Shown: positions 1 through 8,494 of the stretch, in pieces
Numbering within the stretch: the first letter of the stretch is position 1
Layout: each line of letters opens with the position of its first letter
Assembly (NCBI GenBank): GCA_033764725.1
Contig: JANRIR010000007.1
Span: forward strand, 1 to 64,000
From: RI-43 sp033764725
Lineage (GTDB): Bacteria; Pseudomonadota; Alphaproteobacteria; Caulobacterales; Aquidulcibacteraceae
Length of the DNA stretch: 64,000 bases
Reading direction: 5' to 3'
The notes under the pieces: generated by a model
Databases searched by the model: none
Seen by the model: only the letters and a program-made list of their open reading frames with translations
What the model was told of the DNA's origin: nothing
Translations under genes and position numbers: made by a program

Positions 1-279
1 ATCGAGTGGGAATGATTCAGGGCTGATAGCTTTGACAGAGCGCCATCGGATTGCGCTCCGAGCGCCTTGATGTGCAACCGAGTCGTTTCGACCTTCGCTT
101 TGTCTTTTGCCTTGCAGCGTCAGGAACGTTTGAACCGTTTCACTGATGTGGTTCCGCCGTCGATCGCGGCGCCGAGCGCAGCGCCGGCAAGCGGCGCGTC
201 TCTTGGGCCTCGCTCAAGCGCCGGGGCTGGACAAGCGGCAGGCCCATGCCGCCATCCCTGTATTCTAGGCTCTGCCGCG
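1..279. other. window edge, no gene recognised
   Basis: These first 279 bases lie downstream of the leftmost minus-strand gene. One short forward frame is open from the window edge to a stop near base 70 and could be the tail of a truncated gene, but it is too short to support. No RNA gene, repeat or convincing terminator was seen. Confidence 0.3.
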
Positions 280-1677
280 CTAAAGCGCGCGGCGCAGGAC
301 CTCCAGCGCGCGACTGCCGAGCGGCTCTGCGCCGAGGGTTACATCCGGTGTGCGCAAGGCCAGCGTGCGGGCGAGCGCTTCCGTTTGTGCAGCGATTTCG
401 GGCGCGGCGGTGACGTCGCCGTACTCGCTCACCGTCAATGGGCCCACGGCGTACAGCCAAGTCGAGGGCACGCCGTGGCGCGGACCCAGGGCGCAGTTGA
501 CGGTGCGCAGGCCGAGCGCATCGACGTCGGCGATCCCGCGCTCCACCAATCGCCGCAGCAATCCGTCGCCGCTTTCTGGAAAGCGCGCCGCGCCGGTGCA
601 ATTCAGCACGCGATCGACGGCTATTGTGGCGATGTGGCTGCTGCGCCGCAGCCGGATCAGCGCCTCTTGCCGTGCGCCGAAACGATTGATTTGCGCAATC
701 GAGCCCGCGAGCACGCGAAGGCGCCCGTCGCTGATCATGTCCGCCAGCGTTTGCGCCAACGGTTGCGGCGCACGGTGGCGATGCGTGTTCCAAAACGGCG
801 CCAGATGGCGCATGAATTGGCGCTTGTGCGCGTCGCTCCAGCGCGACCAAACAGCCTGCGCTTGCGACCGCGCGGCATCGAGCACGCATTGCCACGGATG
901 GCCCGCGCTCTCGGCGTGTCGCACGATACGCCGCACATGGCGCAGCGCGCGCAACGGCGTGCGGCCTGCCGCGATCAGGTTGAGTCCGGCATCCGGCGTA
1001 GCGGCCGCATGCGTTTGCGGCAGCAGCCCCCGACGCGAAACCGCTGTGATGTCGCCGACATGGCCGCGCGCATTCAACGTCATGATGGCGTCGACCATGG
1101 AGAGGCCTGTTCCCGCAATCAGCACGGGAGCGGTGGGCGCGAGGTCCGCGAACGCTTCGCTCCGCCACGGGTCGTTCGCGATCAGCCCATCGGCGGCGCC
1201 GGGGATGAGCAGCGGCGCTGGCGCGGCGTGCCCTGTCGCAAGCGCTACGACGTCTGCTGCGATGCGCCGCCCATCGGCCAACGCCACGCACCGCGACGGC
1301 GCCGTTACGATGTCGATCGCTTCGCCGCGAATGATGCGCAGACGTCCGCCCGCGCGCAGGATCGCATCCTGCAGGCAGTCCTCGATATAGTCTCCGAAGC
1401 GGGCGCGCGGGGCGAAATCCTCCGCCGCGCCTTGCGCCTCCAGCCAGGTTGCGAACGACACCGGTAAGCGCGCGTCCATGCGGCTGGTGCGCGCATTGTT
1501 GAGGTGGTGCGGCGCGCAGGCGCCGTACGCCAAACCGCGTCCGACGGCCGCCCCGCGCTCAATCAACCGCACCCGCACTGTCCGCGACGCCGACAGGAGA
1601 TGGATGGCCAGCAGGGCCCCGGCGACGCCGCCGCCGACGATGGCGACGGTTGAGACATCTCCAAGCGCAGGGGTCAT
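280..1677 (-). CDS. FAD/NAD(P)-binding protein
   Basis: 465 residues. The N-terminus has a classic dinucleotide-binding fold: GGGVAGALLAIHL near residues 15-27, then an acidic strand end (IERG). A second GTGLSM nucleotide-binding loop follows near the middle. This arrangement fits the FAD-NAD(P)-binding group (PF13454-like) found in amino-acid hydroxylases and many uncharacterised oxidoreductases. The start ATG has a CGGAGC ribosome site upstream. It is the last gene of a minus-strand series tauD - mini-ORF - this gene, so a role in oxidising or recycling a sulfur-containing organic compound is possible, but the substrate is not visible in the sequence. Long frames on the opposite strand are high-GC shadows. 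Confidence 0.8.
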   Translation of the reverse strand: MTPALGDVSTVAIVGGGVAGALLAIHLLSASRTVRVRLIERGAAVGRGLAYGACAPHHLNNARTSRMDARLPVSFATWLEAQGAAEDFAPRARFGDYIEDCLQDAILRAGGRLRIIRGEAIDIVTAPSRCVALADGRRIAADVVALATGHAAPAPLLIPGAADGLIANDPWRSEAFADLAPTAPVLIAGTGLSMVDAIMTLNARGHVGDITAVSRRGLLPQTHAAATPDAGLNLIAAGRTPLRALRHVRRIVRHAESAGHPWQCVLDAARSQAQAVWSRWSDAHKRQFMRHLAPFWNTHRHRAPQPLAQTLADMISDGRLRVLAGSIAQINRFGARQEALIRLRRSSHIATIAVDRVLNCTGAARFPESGDGLLRRLVERGIADVDALGLRTVNCALGPRHGVPSTWLYAVGPLTVSEYGDVTAAPEIAAQTEALARTLALRTPDVTLGAEPLGSRALEVLRRAL

Positions 1678-1708
1678 CGCGAATGCTCCGTGCTACTGGG
1701 CGACAATG

Positions 1709-1879
1709 TCAATCAAAATAGTAGGGGTTAGTCAAATCAAGGCGCGCCGAGTGGACGTCGGTCGGCGGGTCCGGAAGCGGTTCGGCGCGCGCCGGCGCGG
1801 GCGATGCGGCCGTCAGCCAGACCGCCAGCCAGCGACACGTCAAATAGGCCCGCACCGTCGCGAACCGCGGCGCCCTCAT
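1709..1879 (-). CDS. possible small secreted protein coupled to tauD
   Basis: 56-residue frame whose ATG overlaps the TGA of the upstream dioxygenase as ATGA, the usual sign of translational coupling. The product starts with basic residues, then WLAVWLTAAS and a signal-peptidase-like ARA-EP junction, and ends in LTNPYYFD. Most codons end in G or C like real genes here, but the last ten are AT-rich and overlap what may be the promoter or operator of the next gene. I recognise no family. It could be a real secreted peptide, a coupling or leader peptide, or chance. Confidence 0.42.
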   Translation of the reverse strand: MRAPRFATVRAYLTCRWLAVWLTAASPAPARAEPLPDPPTDVHSARLDLTNPYYFD

Positions 1880-2790
1880 GTCGGCCCCACTGGAACGTCG
1901 CCGGAGATCGTCACGCGTTCGACAGCGCGGTCGTCCGGGAAATAGTCGGCCACCGGATAGTGCTGCGTGGAGCGGTTGTCCCAGAACACCACCGCATTGG
2001 GCGACCATTTGAAGCGCACCTGATATTCGGGGCTTTTGATGCGCTCATAGAGGTTCGCGAGGATGGTCTCGCTCTCCTCCGCGCTCAGCCCGTCGATGTG
2101 CGTGGTGAAGCCGAAATTGACGTAGATCGACCGTCGACCGGTTTCGGGATGCACGCGCACGACCGGATGGCTCACCGGCGGATGCTTGGCATGGAGCGCG
2201 ACGCGCTCCTCCTCGGTGAGTTTCCAGCCATAGGATTTGAGGATGTCGTGCGTGGCCGTGAGGCGATCGAGACGATCGCGCAGGAAAATCGGGATATCGG
2301 CGTAGATCGCCTCCATGTCTGCGAACAGCGTGTCGCCGCCGCGGGGCGGGATCGTGCGTGCGCGCAGCACGCCGGCCATCGACGGCGCGGCGCGGAAGGT
2401 CACGTCGGCGTGCCACTTGTTCACCGGACGGATAAAGGCGATCGTGACGTCATTGAGATGCTGATATTCGCCGTTGCGGATCGACAGGATTTCCGGGCGC
2501 CCATCGACATGCTGCGTGACCGGGTGCCCCTCCAGCGGTCCGAACGCGGCGCCGAAACGGATATGGTCCTCGTGGCTGATGTCCTGATCATGGAAGAACA
2601 AAACCTTGTGCTCCAGCCACGCCGCGCGCAGCGCGGCGACCACGCCGGCGGACAAGGGCTTCGTCAGATCGACCCCATGGACCACCGCGCCGAGCGCCGC
2701 GCCGGTTGGCTCGATGTCAAATCCGGTAAAATCAGCGTCAGCGGCTTCGCGCAGGGCGCGCGCAGCGCTGGCGGACAAGGGCGCATTCAT
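1876..2790 (-). CDS. TauD-family 2-oxoglutarate-dependent dioxygenase (copy 1)
   Basis: 304 residues, the usual length for the TauD/AtsK group. These non-heme Fe(II) enzymes use O2 and 2-oxoglutarate to hydroxylate sulfonates or sulfate esters so that sulfite or sulfate is released. The metal site is visible: the HxD pair in KWHADVTF and the distal His in NRSTQHYPVADY, followed by the oxoglutarate-binding Arg in RAVERVTI. The enzyme is cytoplasmic. It heads a minus-strand operon and faces the Rrf2 regulator and sulfate transporter across a 363 bp intergenic region, which supports a sulfur-starvation role. Taurine, alkylsulfonate or sulfate-ester specificity cannot be told apart from motifs alone. 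Confidence 0.88.
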   Translation of the reverse strand: MNAPLSASAARALREAADADFTGFDIEPTGAALGAVVHGVDLTKPLSAGVVAALRAAWLEHKVLFFHDQDISHEDHIRFGAAFGPLEGHPVTQHVDGRPEILSIRNGEYQHLNDVTIAFIRPVNKWHADVTFRAAPSMAGVLRARTIPPRGGDTLFADMEAIYADIPIFLRDRLDRLTATHDILKSYGWKLTEEERVALHAKHPPVSHPVVRVHPETGRRSIYVNFGFTTHIDGLSAEESETILANLYERIKSPEYQVRFKWSPNAVVFWDNRSTQHYPVADYFPDDRAVERVTISGDVPVGPT

Positions 2791-2904
2791 CGGAGACTCC
2801 GAAAGATAATTAACACGACCAAGTCACTGTAGATATGTGCCGGGCGGTGTCGCGCGAAGCCTGCTTAAGGGCGCATTAGCCGCGCTGGGGAACGCGGCAA
2901 AGAA

Positions 2905-2937
2905 GCACAAAAACACGAGTTAAATCATTTATATAAC
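2905..2937. promoter_or_regulatory. AT-rich promoter-like island
   Basis: A stretch containing GTTAAATCATTTATATAAC stands out against GC-rich surroundings, between the divergent tauD and Rrf2 genes. No confident -35/-10 pair could be assigned, so direction and start site are unknown. Confidence 0.3.
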
Positions 2938-3031
2938 GCCAGCCGGCCCAAGGGGGCGCCAACGCTGGAGGCTTTTCGCTGATCGCGCACAGGCGCTGGC
3001 GGCGGTCAGCAAAGCTGATTACCCAACTGAA

Positions 3032-3043
3032 TTGATGGAGTAA
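3032..3043 (+). promoter_or_regulatory. candidate operator, copy 1 (TTGATGGAGTAA)
   Basis: First of two direct copies of TTGATGG-N2-TAA upstream of the Rrf2 regulator. The copies start 74 bp apart, about seven helical turns. Rrf2 regulators of sulfur genes commonly autoregulate, so this is a plausible binding half-site. No experiment or alignment backs it. Confidence 0.35.
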
Positions 3044-3105
3044 AATGAGCCGCCGGCGGGCTTCGAGCCGCAGGCCGGGGCCCAGACCACGATGCTCCTA
3101 TCGAC

Positions 3106-3117
3106 TTGATGGGATAA
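3106..3117 (+). promoter_or_regulatory. candidate operator, copy 2 (TTGATGGGATAA)
   Basis: Second copy of the TTGATGG-N2-TAA motif, ending about 36 bp before the chosen Rrf2 start codon. A looser match, TTGATTTGACTAA, lies on the minus strand at 1728-1740, just upstream of the FAD-protein gene. Confidence 0.35.
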
Positions 3118-3153
3118 GTGCGGCATCCTGGGGGCCAAATACCGGGAAGGCCG

Positions 3154-3633
3154 ATGCTCACCAGTAAGGCGAAATACGCGTTGCGCGCCATGATCGACCT
3201 GGCGGCCTATGCAAGCGAGGGCGAACGCAGGCCCGTGTTCATCGGCGACGTGGCGGAGCGGCAGGGCATTCCGCGCCGTTTCCTCGAAAACATCCTTCTG
3301 GAATTGCGCAAGCACGGCCTTGTCGTGAGCCACCGCGGCAAGCTTGGCGGCTACGCGCTGGCCAAGGCCCCCGACCTGATCACCTTCGCCGACATCATTC
3401 GCGCCATCGACGGTCCGCTGGCGATGACGCCGTGCACGAGCCGCACCGCCTATCGCCGCTGCGAGGATTGCAAGGACGAGGCGACCTGCGCCGTCCGCAA
3501 GGCGATGGTGCGCGTGCGCGACGCCAGCGCCGCCATTTTGGAGAGCGCGACCCTCGCTGAAGCGGCGCGCACCGACGCACAGCCCTCCGCGCCTCAATTG
3601 CGCCGGCGGGACGGGTCATCGTCTGCGGCGTGA
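3154..3633 (+). CDS. Rrf2-family transcriptional regulator
   Basis: 159 residues. The start MLTSKAKYALRAMIDLA is the typical Rrf2 opening helix; I prefer this ATG to one 36 bp upstream because GGGAAGG precedes it at good spacing. The winged helix contains RRFLENILLELRKHGLV and the wing RGKLGGYALAK. A four-Cys cluster follows (PCTSRTAYRRCEDCKDEATC), which in IscR and NsrR relatives holds an Fe-S cluster and in CymR/CysR-type sulfur regulators may serve sensing. The gene is directly upstream of the sulfate transporter operon and divergent from tauD, so it is the likely sulfur-status regulator of both. The sensed ligand is not known. Confidence 0.85.
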   Translation: MLTSKAKYALRAMIDLAAYASEGERRPVFIGDVAERQGIPRRFLENILLELRKHGLVVSHRGKLGGYALAKAPDLITFADIIRAIDGPLAMTPCTSRTAYRRCEDCKDEATCAVRKAMVRVRDASAAILESATLAEAARTDAQPSAPQLRRRDGSSSAA

Positions 3634-3676
3634 CGCTGTGCAGGTCTGAGAAACGCATGTCCTGAGAGGCGCGTGC

Positions 3677-4711
3677 ATGAAGGTTCTTTCCCGTCGCGCT
3701 GCGCTTGCGCATGCGGCCGCGTTGACGCTGATCGGATGCGGGCGAAGCCCCGAAAGCGCAGAGGCGGTCGAGTTCCTCAACGTCTCCTACGATCCGACGC
3801 GTGAGCTTTATCGCGACATCAATGTGGCGTTCGATCGCGTCTGGTCGGCGCGCACGCCGGAGGGCCCGCGTCCGCGGTTCGAGATGTCGCATGGCGGTTC
3901 GGGCCGCCAAGCGCGCGCCGTGATCGACGGACTGCCCGCCGACGTGGTGACGCTGGCGCTGGCGCACGACATCGACGCCATCGCAGCGACGGGGCTGATC
4001 GATCCGGCGTGGGCGGGTCGGCTGCCGTTCAACAGCGCGCCGTTCCAATCGACGATCGTGCTGCTGGTGCGTCAGGGCAATCCGAAAGGCATTCGCGATT
4101 GGTCCGATCTGGTGCGGCCGGACGTCTCGATCGTCACGCCGAATCCAAAAACCTCAGGCGGGGCGCGGTGGAATTATCTGGCCGCGTGGGCCTTCGCGCA
4201 GGCGCAGCCGAACGCCACGCAAGCCGATGCGCGCGCGTTCGTGCAGGCGCTCTACGCCAATGTCGCGGTGCTGGATACCGGCGCGCGCGGCGCCACGACA
4301 TCGTTTGCGCAGCGCAGCATCGGCGATGTGCTGATCGCATGGGAGAATGAAGCGCATCTCGCCGTGGGGGAGCTTGGCGCTGGCCGATTCGAGATCGTGG
4401 CGCCGTCGATCAGCATTCGCGCCGAGCCGCCCGTAGCCCTGGTGGACGCCAATGTCGACCGGCGCGGCACGCGCGCGCTGGGGGAGGCTTATCTGCAATT
4501 CCTGTTTACGCCCGAAGCGCAGACCATCGCGGCGTCGCATCATTTCCGTCCGTCGAATCCAGCGATCGCTGCGCAAACCGCGGCGCAATTTCCTGCGTTG
4601 CAATTGGCGACGGTCGATGAAGCCTTCGGAGGCTGGGCGGCAGCGCACGCCGCGCACTTCGCCGACGGGGCCGTGTTTGATCAGATTAGCGCGGAGCTCG
4701 CAGCCCAGTGA
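3677..4711 (+). CDS. sbp: sulfate ABC transporter, substrate-binding lipoprotein
   Basis: 344 residues. The N-terminus is a lipoprotein-type signal with a lipobox-like LIGC near residue 21, so the protein is probably anchored facing the periplasm. The mature part opens with LNVSYDPTRELYRDIN, the signature of the sulfate/thiosulfate-binding Sbp/CysP family, and contains the typical GGSGRQARAVIDGL segment that binds the oxyanion. Its stop overlaps the cysT start codon by four bases (GTGA), so the transporter genes are translated as a unit. Sulfate versus thiosulfate preference cannot be decided. Confidence 0.9.
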   Translation: MKVLSRRAALAHAAALTLIGCGRSPESAEAVEFLNVSYDPTRELYRDINVAFDRVWSARTPEGPRPRFEMSHGGSGRQARAVIDGLPADVVTLALAHDIDAIAATGLIDPAWAGRLPFNSAPFQSTIVLLVRQGNPKGIRDWSDLVRPDVSIVTPNPKTSGGARWNYLAAWAFAQAQPNATQADARAFVQALYANVAVLDTGARGATTSFAQRSIGDVLIAWENEAHLAVGELGAGRFEIVAPSISIRAEPPVALVDANVDRRGTRALGEAYLQFLFTPEAQTIAASHHFRPSNPAIAAQTAAQFPALQLATVDEAFGGWAAAHAAHFADGAVFDQISAELAAQ

Positions 4712-5562
4712 CGGCGCGCGCCGCGACCTTCCGGTTCGTTGAGCCGAGCGCCTTGCCGGGATTTTGGCCCGCGCTCGGCTTTACGATGGCGTATCTGTCG
4801 TTCCTGCTGCTGCTGCCGCTCGCGGCGCTTGCGCTGCGGCCCTGGGAGAACGGCGTGACGGCGTTCTGGGAGGCGCTCACCAATCCGCGCACAATGGCGG
4901 CCTTGCGGCTGAGCTTTGGCGCGGCCTTCCTCGCGGCGTGCGTCAATCTGGTTTTTGGAACGATCGTCGCGTGGGCGTTGACGCGTTATGAGTTTCCTGG
5001 TCGGCGCGTGCTCGATGCATTCGTCGACCTGCCGTTCGCCTTGCCCACCGCTGTTGCGGGCATTTCACTGGCGGCGATCTATGCGCCGAATGGGATGATC
5101 GGCGGCGTATTTGCGCCGTTCGACATCCAGATCGCCTATACGCCGCTGGGCGTCATGATCGCACTCGTTTTTGTAGGCTTTCCCTTCGTCGTGCGTTCGG
5201 TGCAGCCGGTGCTGGAGGATCTGCCGGGCGATGTGGAGGAAGCGGCCGCGACGCTCGGCGCGACGCGTCTGCAAACCATCACGCGCGTCATTCTCCCGGC
5301 GATTTTTCCAGCCATCCTTGCGGGCTTCTCGCTCGCATTCGCCCGCGCCGTCGGCGAGTACGGCTCCGTCATCTTCATCGCCGGCAATTTGCCTGGCGTG
5401 TCCGAGATCGCGCCGCTGCTGATCGTGATCAAACTCGAAGAGTTCGATTACGCCGGGGCTGCCGCGCTCGGCTTGATCATGCTCTCGGTTTCGCTCGTCA
5501 GCCTGTTGGCCTTGAACATCGCGCAGTCGCATCTGGCGCGCCGGAGCGCCGGTCTTGGCTAG
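4708..5562 (+). CDS. cysT: sulfate ABC transporter permease CysT
   Basis: 284 residues with about six hydrophobic segments, a binding-protein-dependent permease of the inner membrane. The EAA loop that contacts the ATPase is clear: DVEEAAATLGATRLQTITRV. The GTG start overlaps the stop of sbp, and the end overlaps the TTG start of cysW. This is the CysT/CysU half of the heterodimeric channel; it is assigned by order (first permease after the binding protein) and by motifs such as RALGEYGSVIFIAGN-like RAVGEYGSVIFIAGN. Confidence 0.9.
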   Translation: MTARAATFRFVEPSALPGFWPALGFTMAYLSFLLLLPLAALALRPWENGVTAFWEALTNPRTMAALRLSFGAAFLAACVNLVFGTIVAWALTRYEFPGRRVLDAFVDLPFALPTAVAGISLAAIYAPNGMIGGVFAPFDIQIAYTPLGVMIALVFVGFPFVVRSVQPVLEDLPGDVEEAAATLGATRLQTITRVILPAIFPAILAGFSLAFARAVGEYGSVIFIAGNLPGVSEIAPLLIVIKLEEFDYAGAAALGLIMLSVSLVSLLALNIAQSHLARRSAGLG

Positions 5563-6406
5563 CGCGGGAGCCGCTGCGCGGCGCGACCCGCCCTGGCTCG
5601 CCATCAGTGCGATCACGGCGGCCGTCGCCTATATGACGCTGCTGTTGCTTCTCCCGCTGGCCACGGTTTTTCTCGAAGCGTTCCGTCGCGGCGTTGAGAC
5701 CTTTCTCGCCGCCATCGGCGATCCCGACGCCATTTCGGCGATGCAGTTGACGCTGCTCGTGGCGGCGATCGCGGCGCCGGCCAATACGGTGTTCGGCCTC
5801 GCAGCGGCTTGGGCGGTGACCAAGTTCAACTTCTGGGGCAAATCCGCGCTCGTCACGCTGATTGATTTGCCGTTCTCGATATCGCCGGTCATTTCGGGGC
5901 TGGTCTTCGTGCTGCTCTACGGGGCGCATGGGTGGTTCGGGCCGACATTGGACGCCCTGGGCATCCGCGTGATCTTTACCGTCAGCGCGCTTGTCCTCGC
6001 AACGACGCTGGTGACGCTGCCGTTCGTGGCGCGCGAGCTGATCCCTTTGATGCAGCATCAGGGTTCGGACGAAGAAGCCGCCGCAGCGACGCTCGGCGCA
6101 GGGCTATGGCGCACCTTCTTCTTCGTGACGCTGCCCAATGTGAAATGGGCGCTCACCTATGGCGTTCTGTTGTGCACGGCGCGCGCGATGGGGGAGTTCG
6201 GCGCGGTGGCGGTGGTGTCGGGACACATCCGGGGCGAAACCGCGACGATGCCGCTGCACGTCGAAATTCTCTACAACGAGTTCAACGCCGCCGCCGCCTT
6301 CTCGGTTGCTTCGGTCTTGGCGCTGTTCGCGCTCGTTGCACTCGCCGTGAAGTCTCTCTTGGAAGTCCGCTTTGCGGATGAGCTTGCCGCACAGCGGCAG
6401 CGCTAG
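5555..6406 (+). CDS. cysW: sulfate ABC transporter permease CysW
   Basis: 283 residues, second membrane subunit of the sulfate importer. It starts at a TTG that overlaps the end of cysT by eight bases, consistent with coupled translation. The EAA loop is DEEAAAATLGAGLWRTFFFVTL, and the family hallmark RAMGEFGAVAVVSGHIRG, which distinguishes CysW, is present. Several transmembrane helices are evident, for example VAYMTLLLLLPLATVFLEAF near the N-terminus. Confidence 0.9.
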   Translation: MASAGAAARRDPPWLAISAITAAVAYMTLLLLLPLATVFLEAFRRGVETFLAAIGDPDAISAMQLTLLVAAIAAPANTVFGLAAAWAVTKFNFWGKSALVTLIDLPFSISPVISGLVFVLLYGAHGWFGPTLDALGIRVIFTVSALVLATTLVTLPFVARELIPLMQHQGSDEEAAAATLGAGLWRTFFFVTLPNVKWALTYGVLLCTARAMGEFGAVAVVSGHIRGETATMPLHVEILYNEFNAAAAFSVASVLALFALVALAVKSLLEVRFADELAAQRQR

Positions 6407-6414
6407 GGTCCGCC

Positions 6415-7452
6415 ATGACGCTGATCATTTCCAACGTCGTCAAATCCTATGGGCGCACGCCTGTGCTGCGCGACGTCTCCTTATTCGCCGAGGATGGCGA
6501 ATTTCTCGCGCTGCTGGGGCCGTCGGGCTCCGGCAAGACGACCCTGTTGCGCGTCATCGCCGGCCTCGAAACCGCGGAAGCCGGCGCGGTGACCTTTCGC
6601 GACGAGGACCTCCTGGCGGCGCCCGTGCGGCGTCGGCGCATCGGCTTCGTGTTTCAGCACTACGCCTTGTTCCGGCACATGACCGCGGCGGACAATGTTG
6701 CGTTCGGCATGCGCGCCAAACCGCGTGCGGAACGCAAGCCCGCAGCGGACATCGCGCGCCGCGTGGAGGAATTGCTGGGCCTGGTGCAGCTGGAAGGGCT
6801 TGGCGGACGCTATCCCAGCCAGCTTTCGGGCGGCCAACGGCAGCGCGTGGCGCTGGCGCGCGCGCTGGCGATCGAGCCGCGCATCCTGCTTCTGGATGAG
6901 CCGTTCGGCGCGCTCGATGCGAAAGTGCGGCGGGAATTGCGGCGCTGGCTGCGCGGCCTGCATGAGCGCACCGGCCTCACCACCATTTTCGTCACGCACG
7001 ATCAGGAGGAGGCCCTTGAGCTGGCCGATCGCGTGGCGGTGCTGAAAGACGGTGCGCTGGAGCAGGTCGGCACGCCGGAGGAATTGTATCACGATCCCGC
7101 AAGCGCTTTCGTGTTCGAGTTTCTTGGCGACGCCGTGCGCCTGCCCTGCACGGTGGAGGGGCGCATCGCGATCATCGAGGGCGCCGGCGTTCCCATTATC
7201 GGCGGCGACGTCGCCGCCGGCGCGGCAATCGCATACGCCCGGCCCAGCGATTTCGATCTCGCCATCGGCGAGGGGCAGGGCGTTCAGGCGCGCGTGCGAA
7301 CGCTGTCGTCCGCCGGGACCGACGCGCGCATCGAGTGCGTGCTCAGCGACGAGTCGGTTGTCGAGGTGCGCATCGGTCTCGCCGAGGCGGCGAAGCTGGC
7401 GCCGCGCGATCGCGTCACCTTGCGGCCGCGCCACGTGCGCGTATGGCGCTAG
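6415..7452 (+). CDS. cysA: sulfate ABC transporter ATP-binding protein CysA
   Basis: 345 residues, the cytoplasmic ATPase of the importer. Walker A is GPSGSGKTTLL near residue 36, the Q-loop is FQHYALF, the signature LSGGQRQRVALARALA, Walker B ILLLDEPFGALD, and the switch His lies in FVTHDQEEA. A C-terminal regulatory (TOBE-like) region follows residue 240. The gene begins eight bases after cysW, completing the sbp-cysT-cysW-cysA order seen in many proteobacteria. The PLP enzyme that follows begins 31 bases after its stop and is probably cotranscribed. Confidence 0.92.
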   Translation: MTLIISNVVKSYGRTPVLRDVSLFAEDGEFLALLGPSGSGKTTLLRVIAGLETAEAGAVTFRDEDLLAAPVRRRRIGFVFQHYALFRHMTAADNVAFGMRAKPRAERKPAADIARRVEELLGLVQLEGLGGRYPSQLSGGQRQRVALARALAIEPRILLLDEPFGALDAKVRRELRRWLRGLHERTGLTTIFVTHDQEEALELADRVAVLKDGALEQVGTPEELYHDPASAFVFEFLGDAVRLPCTVEGRIAIIEGAGVPIIGGDVAAGAAIAYARPSDFDLAIGEGQGVQARVRTLSSAGTDARIECVLSDESVVEVRIGLAEAAKLAPRDRVTLRPRHVRVWR

Positions 7453-7483
7453 GGCTGGGCACAGCGGAGGTCAAACGTCAGAC

Positions 7484-8494
7484 ATGGACATCGCTCGCTT
7501 TCCGCGCCGCCGCTACACGCCGCACCCCACGCCGCTTGAACGCCTGCCGCGCCTTGGCGCCGCGCTGGGCGTCGATCTTTGGATCAAGCGCGACGATCTT
7601 TTGGGCCTCGCCGGCGGCGGCAATAAAACCCGCAAGCTCGAATTTCTCGTGGCGGAGGCGATTGCCGAAGGCTGCGACACGCTGGTGACGGTCGGTGCGC
7701 CGCAATCCAATCATTGCCGCCTGACTCTGGCGGCCGCCGCGCGCGAAGGGCTGAAGTGCCGGCTGGTGCTCGAAGAGCGGGTGCCGGGCACGTACGATCC
7801 CAACGCCGTCGGCAATACGCTGTTGTTCGAACTTCTCGGCGCCGCGTCCATCCGCATGGTTCCCGGCGGCTCTGATCTTGCGGCCGTTTTGCAGGAGGAG
7901 GCCGATGCCGCAACAGCGCTCGGCGGCAAGGCGCGTGTGATCGTCGGCGGCGGCTCGTCGCCGCTCGGCGCGCTTGGCTATGCAGCGTGCGCGCTGGAGC
8001 TTGCGGCTCAGGCGCATGAAGCGGGTCTGTCGTTCAAGCATGTCGTCGTGGCGAGCGGCAGCGCGGGCACGCATGCGGGCCTCGCCGTCGGCATGCATGC
8101 GCTAGGGGTGGACGCCCGTCTCCATGGCGTGAGCGTACGGCGGCCGGCGGCTGAACAGATCGCGCTTGTGCACGGCCTGGCCGTACAAGCCGCCGCGCTC
8201 GCGCGGGCGCAGGCGACGCCCGAAAAGTTTATCGCCGTCGACGATCGCTTCGTTGGGCCCGGCTATTCTCTGCCGACGCCCGCGATGGTCGAAGCCGTCA
8301 GGCTCACCGCTGCGCTCGAGGGCGTCCTGCTCGATCCGGTTTATACGGGCAAAGCGATGGCCGGCCTGATTGGGCTGGCCCGCGAAGGCGCGTTTGCGCG
8401 CAATGAGCCGGTGGTGTTTGTGCACACCGGCGGCGCACCGTCTCTGCACGCCTTCGCCAAGGCGTTTCGTGATCCATCCCTGGCGTCGCCGTGA
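7484..8494 (+). CDS. D-cysteine desulfhydrase / ACC deaminase family PLP enzyme
   Basis: 336 residues of the fold-type II PLP family that contains D-cysteine desulfhydrase and ACC deaminase. The PLP lysine lies in GGGNKTRKLEFL (Lys48), followed by a substrate loop GAPQSNHCRLTLAAAA and a phosphate-binding GSAGTHAGLAVG. D-cysteine desulfhydrase makes pyruvate, ammonia and sulfide, which fits a gene attached to a sulfate importer; motifs alone do not exclude another beta-elimination substrate. The ATG at 7484 is supported by GGAGG about 13 bases upstream and family length. The end overlaps the next start by four bases (GTGA). Confidence 0.82.
   Translation: MDIARFPRRRYTPHPTPLERLPRLGAALGVDLWIKRDDLLGLAGGGNKTRKLEFLVAEAIAEGCDTLVTVGAPQSNHCRLTLAAAAREGLKCRLVLEERVPGTYDPNAVGNTLLFELLGAASIRMVPGGSDLAAVLQEEADAATALGGKARVIVGGGSSPLGALGYAACALELAAQAHEAGLSFKHVVVASGSAGTHAGLAVGMHALGVDARLHGVSVRRPAAEQIALVHGLAVQAAALARAQATPEKFIAVDDRFVGPGYSLPTPAMVEAVRLTAALEGVLLDPVYTGKAMAGLIGLAREGAFARNEPVVFVHTGGAPSLHAFAKAFRDPSLASP

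Larger units (their letters stand above)
2791..3153. other. divergent regulatory region between tauD and Rrf2 gene
   Basis: 363 bases without a supported gene. It holds an AT-rich island around 2905-2937, unusual in this GC-rich sequence and a likely promoter area, and two direct copies of TTGATGG-N2-TAA (3032 and 3106) just upstream of the Rrf2 gene. A minus-strand frame at 3006-3191 overlaps the Rrf2 start and looks spurious. Confidence 0.5.

Noticed and set aside
3006..3191. Minus-strand 61-codon frame over the Rrf2 promoter
   Set aside because: Overlaps the Rrf2 start, has no signal or motif, and runs through the candidate operators.
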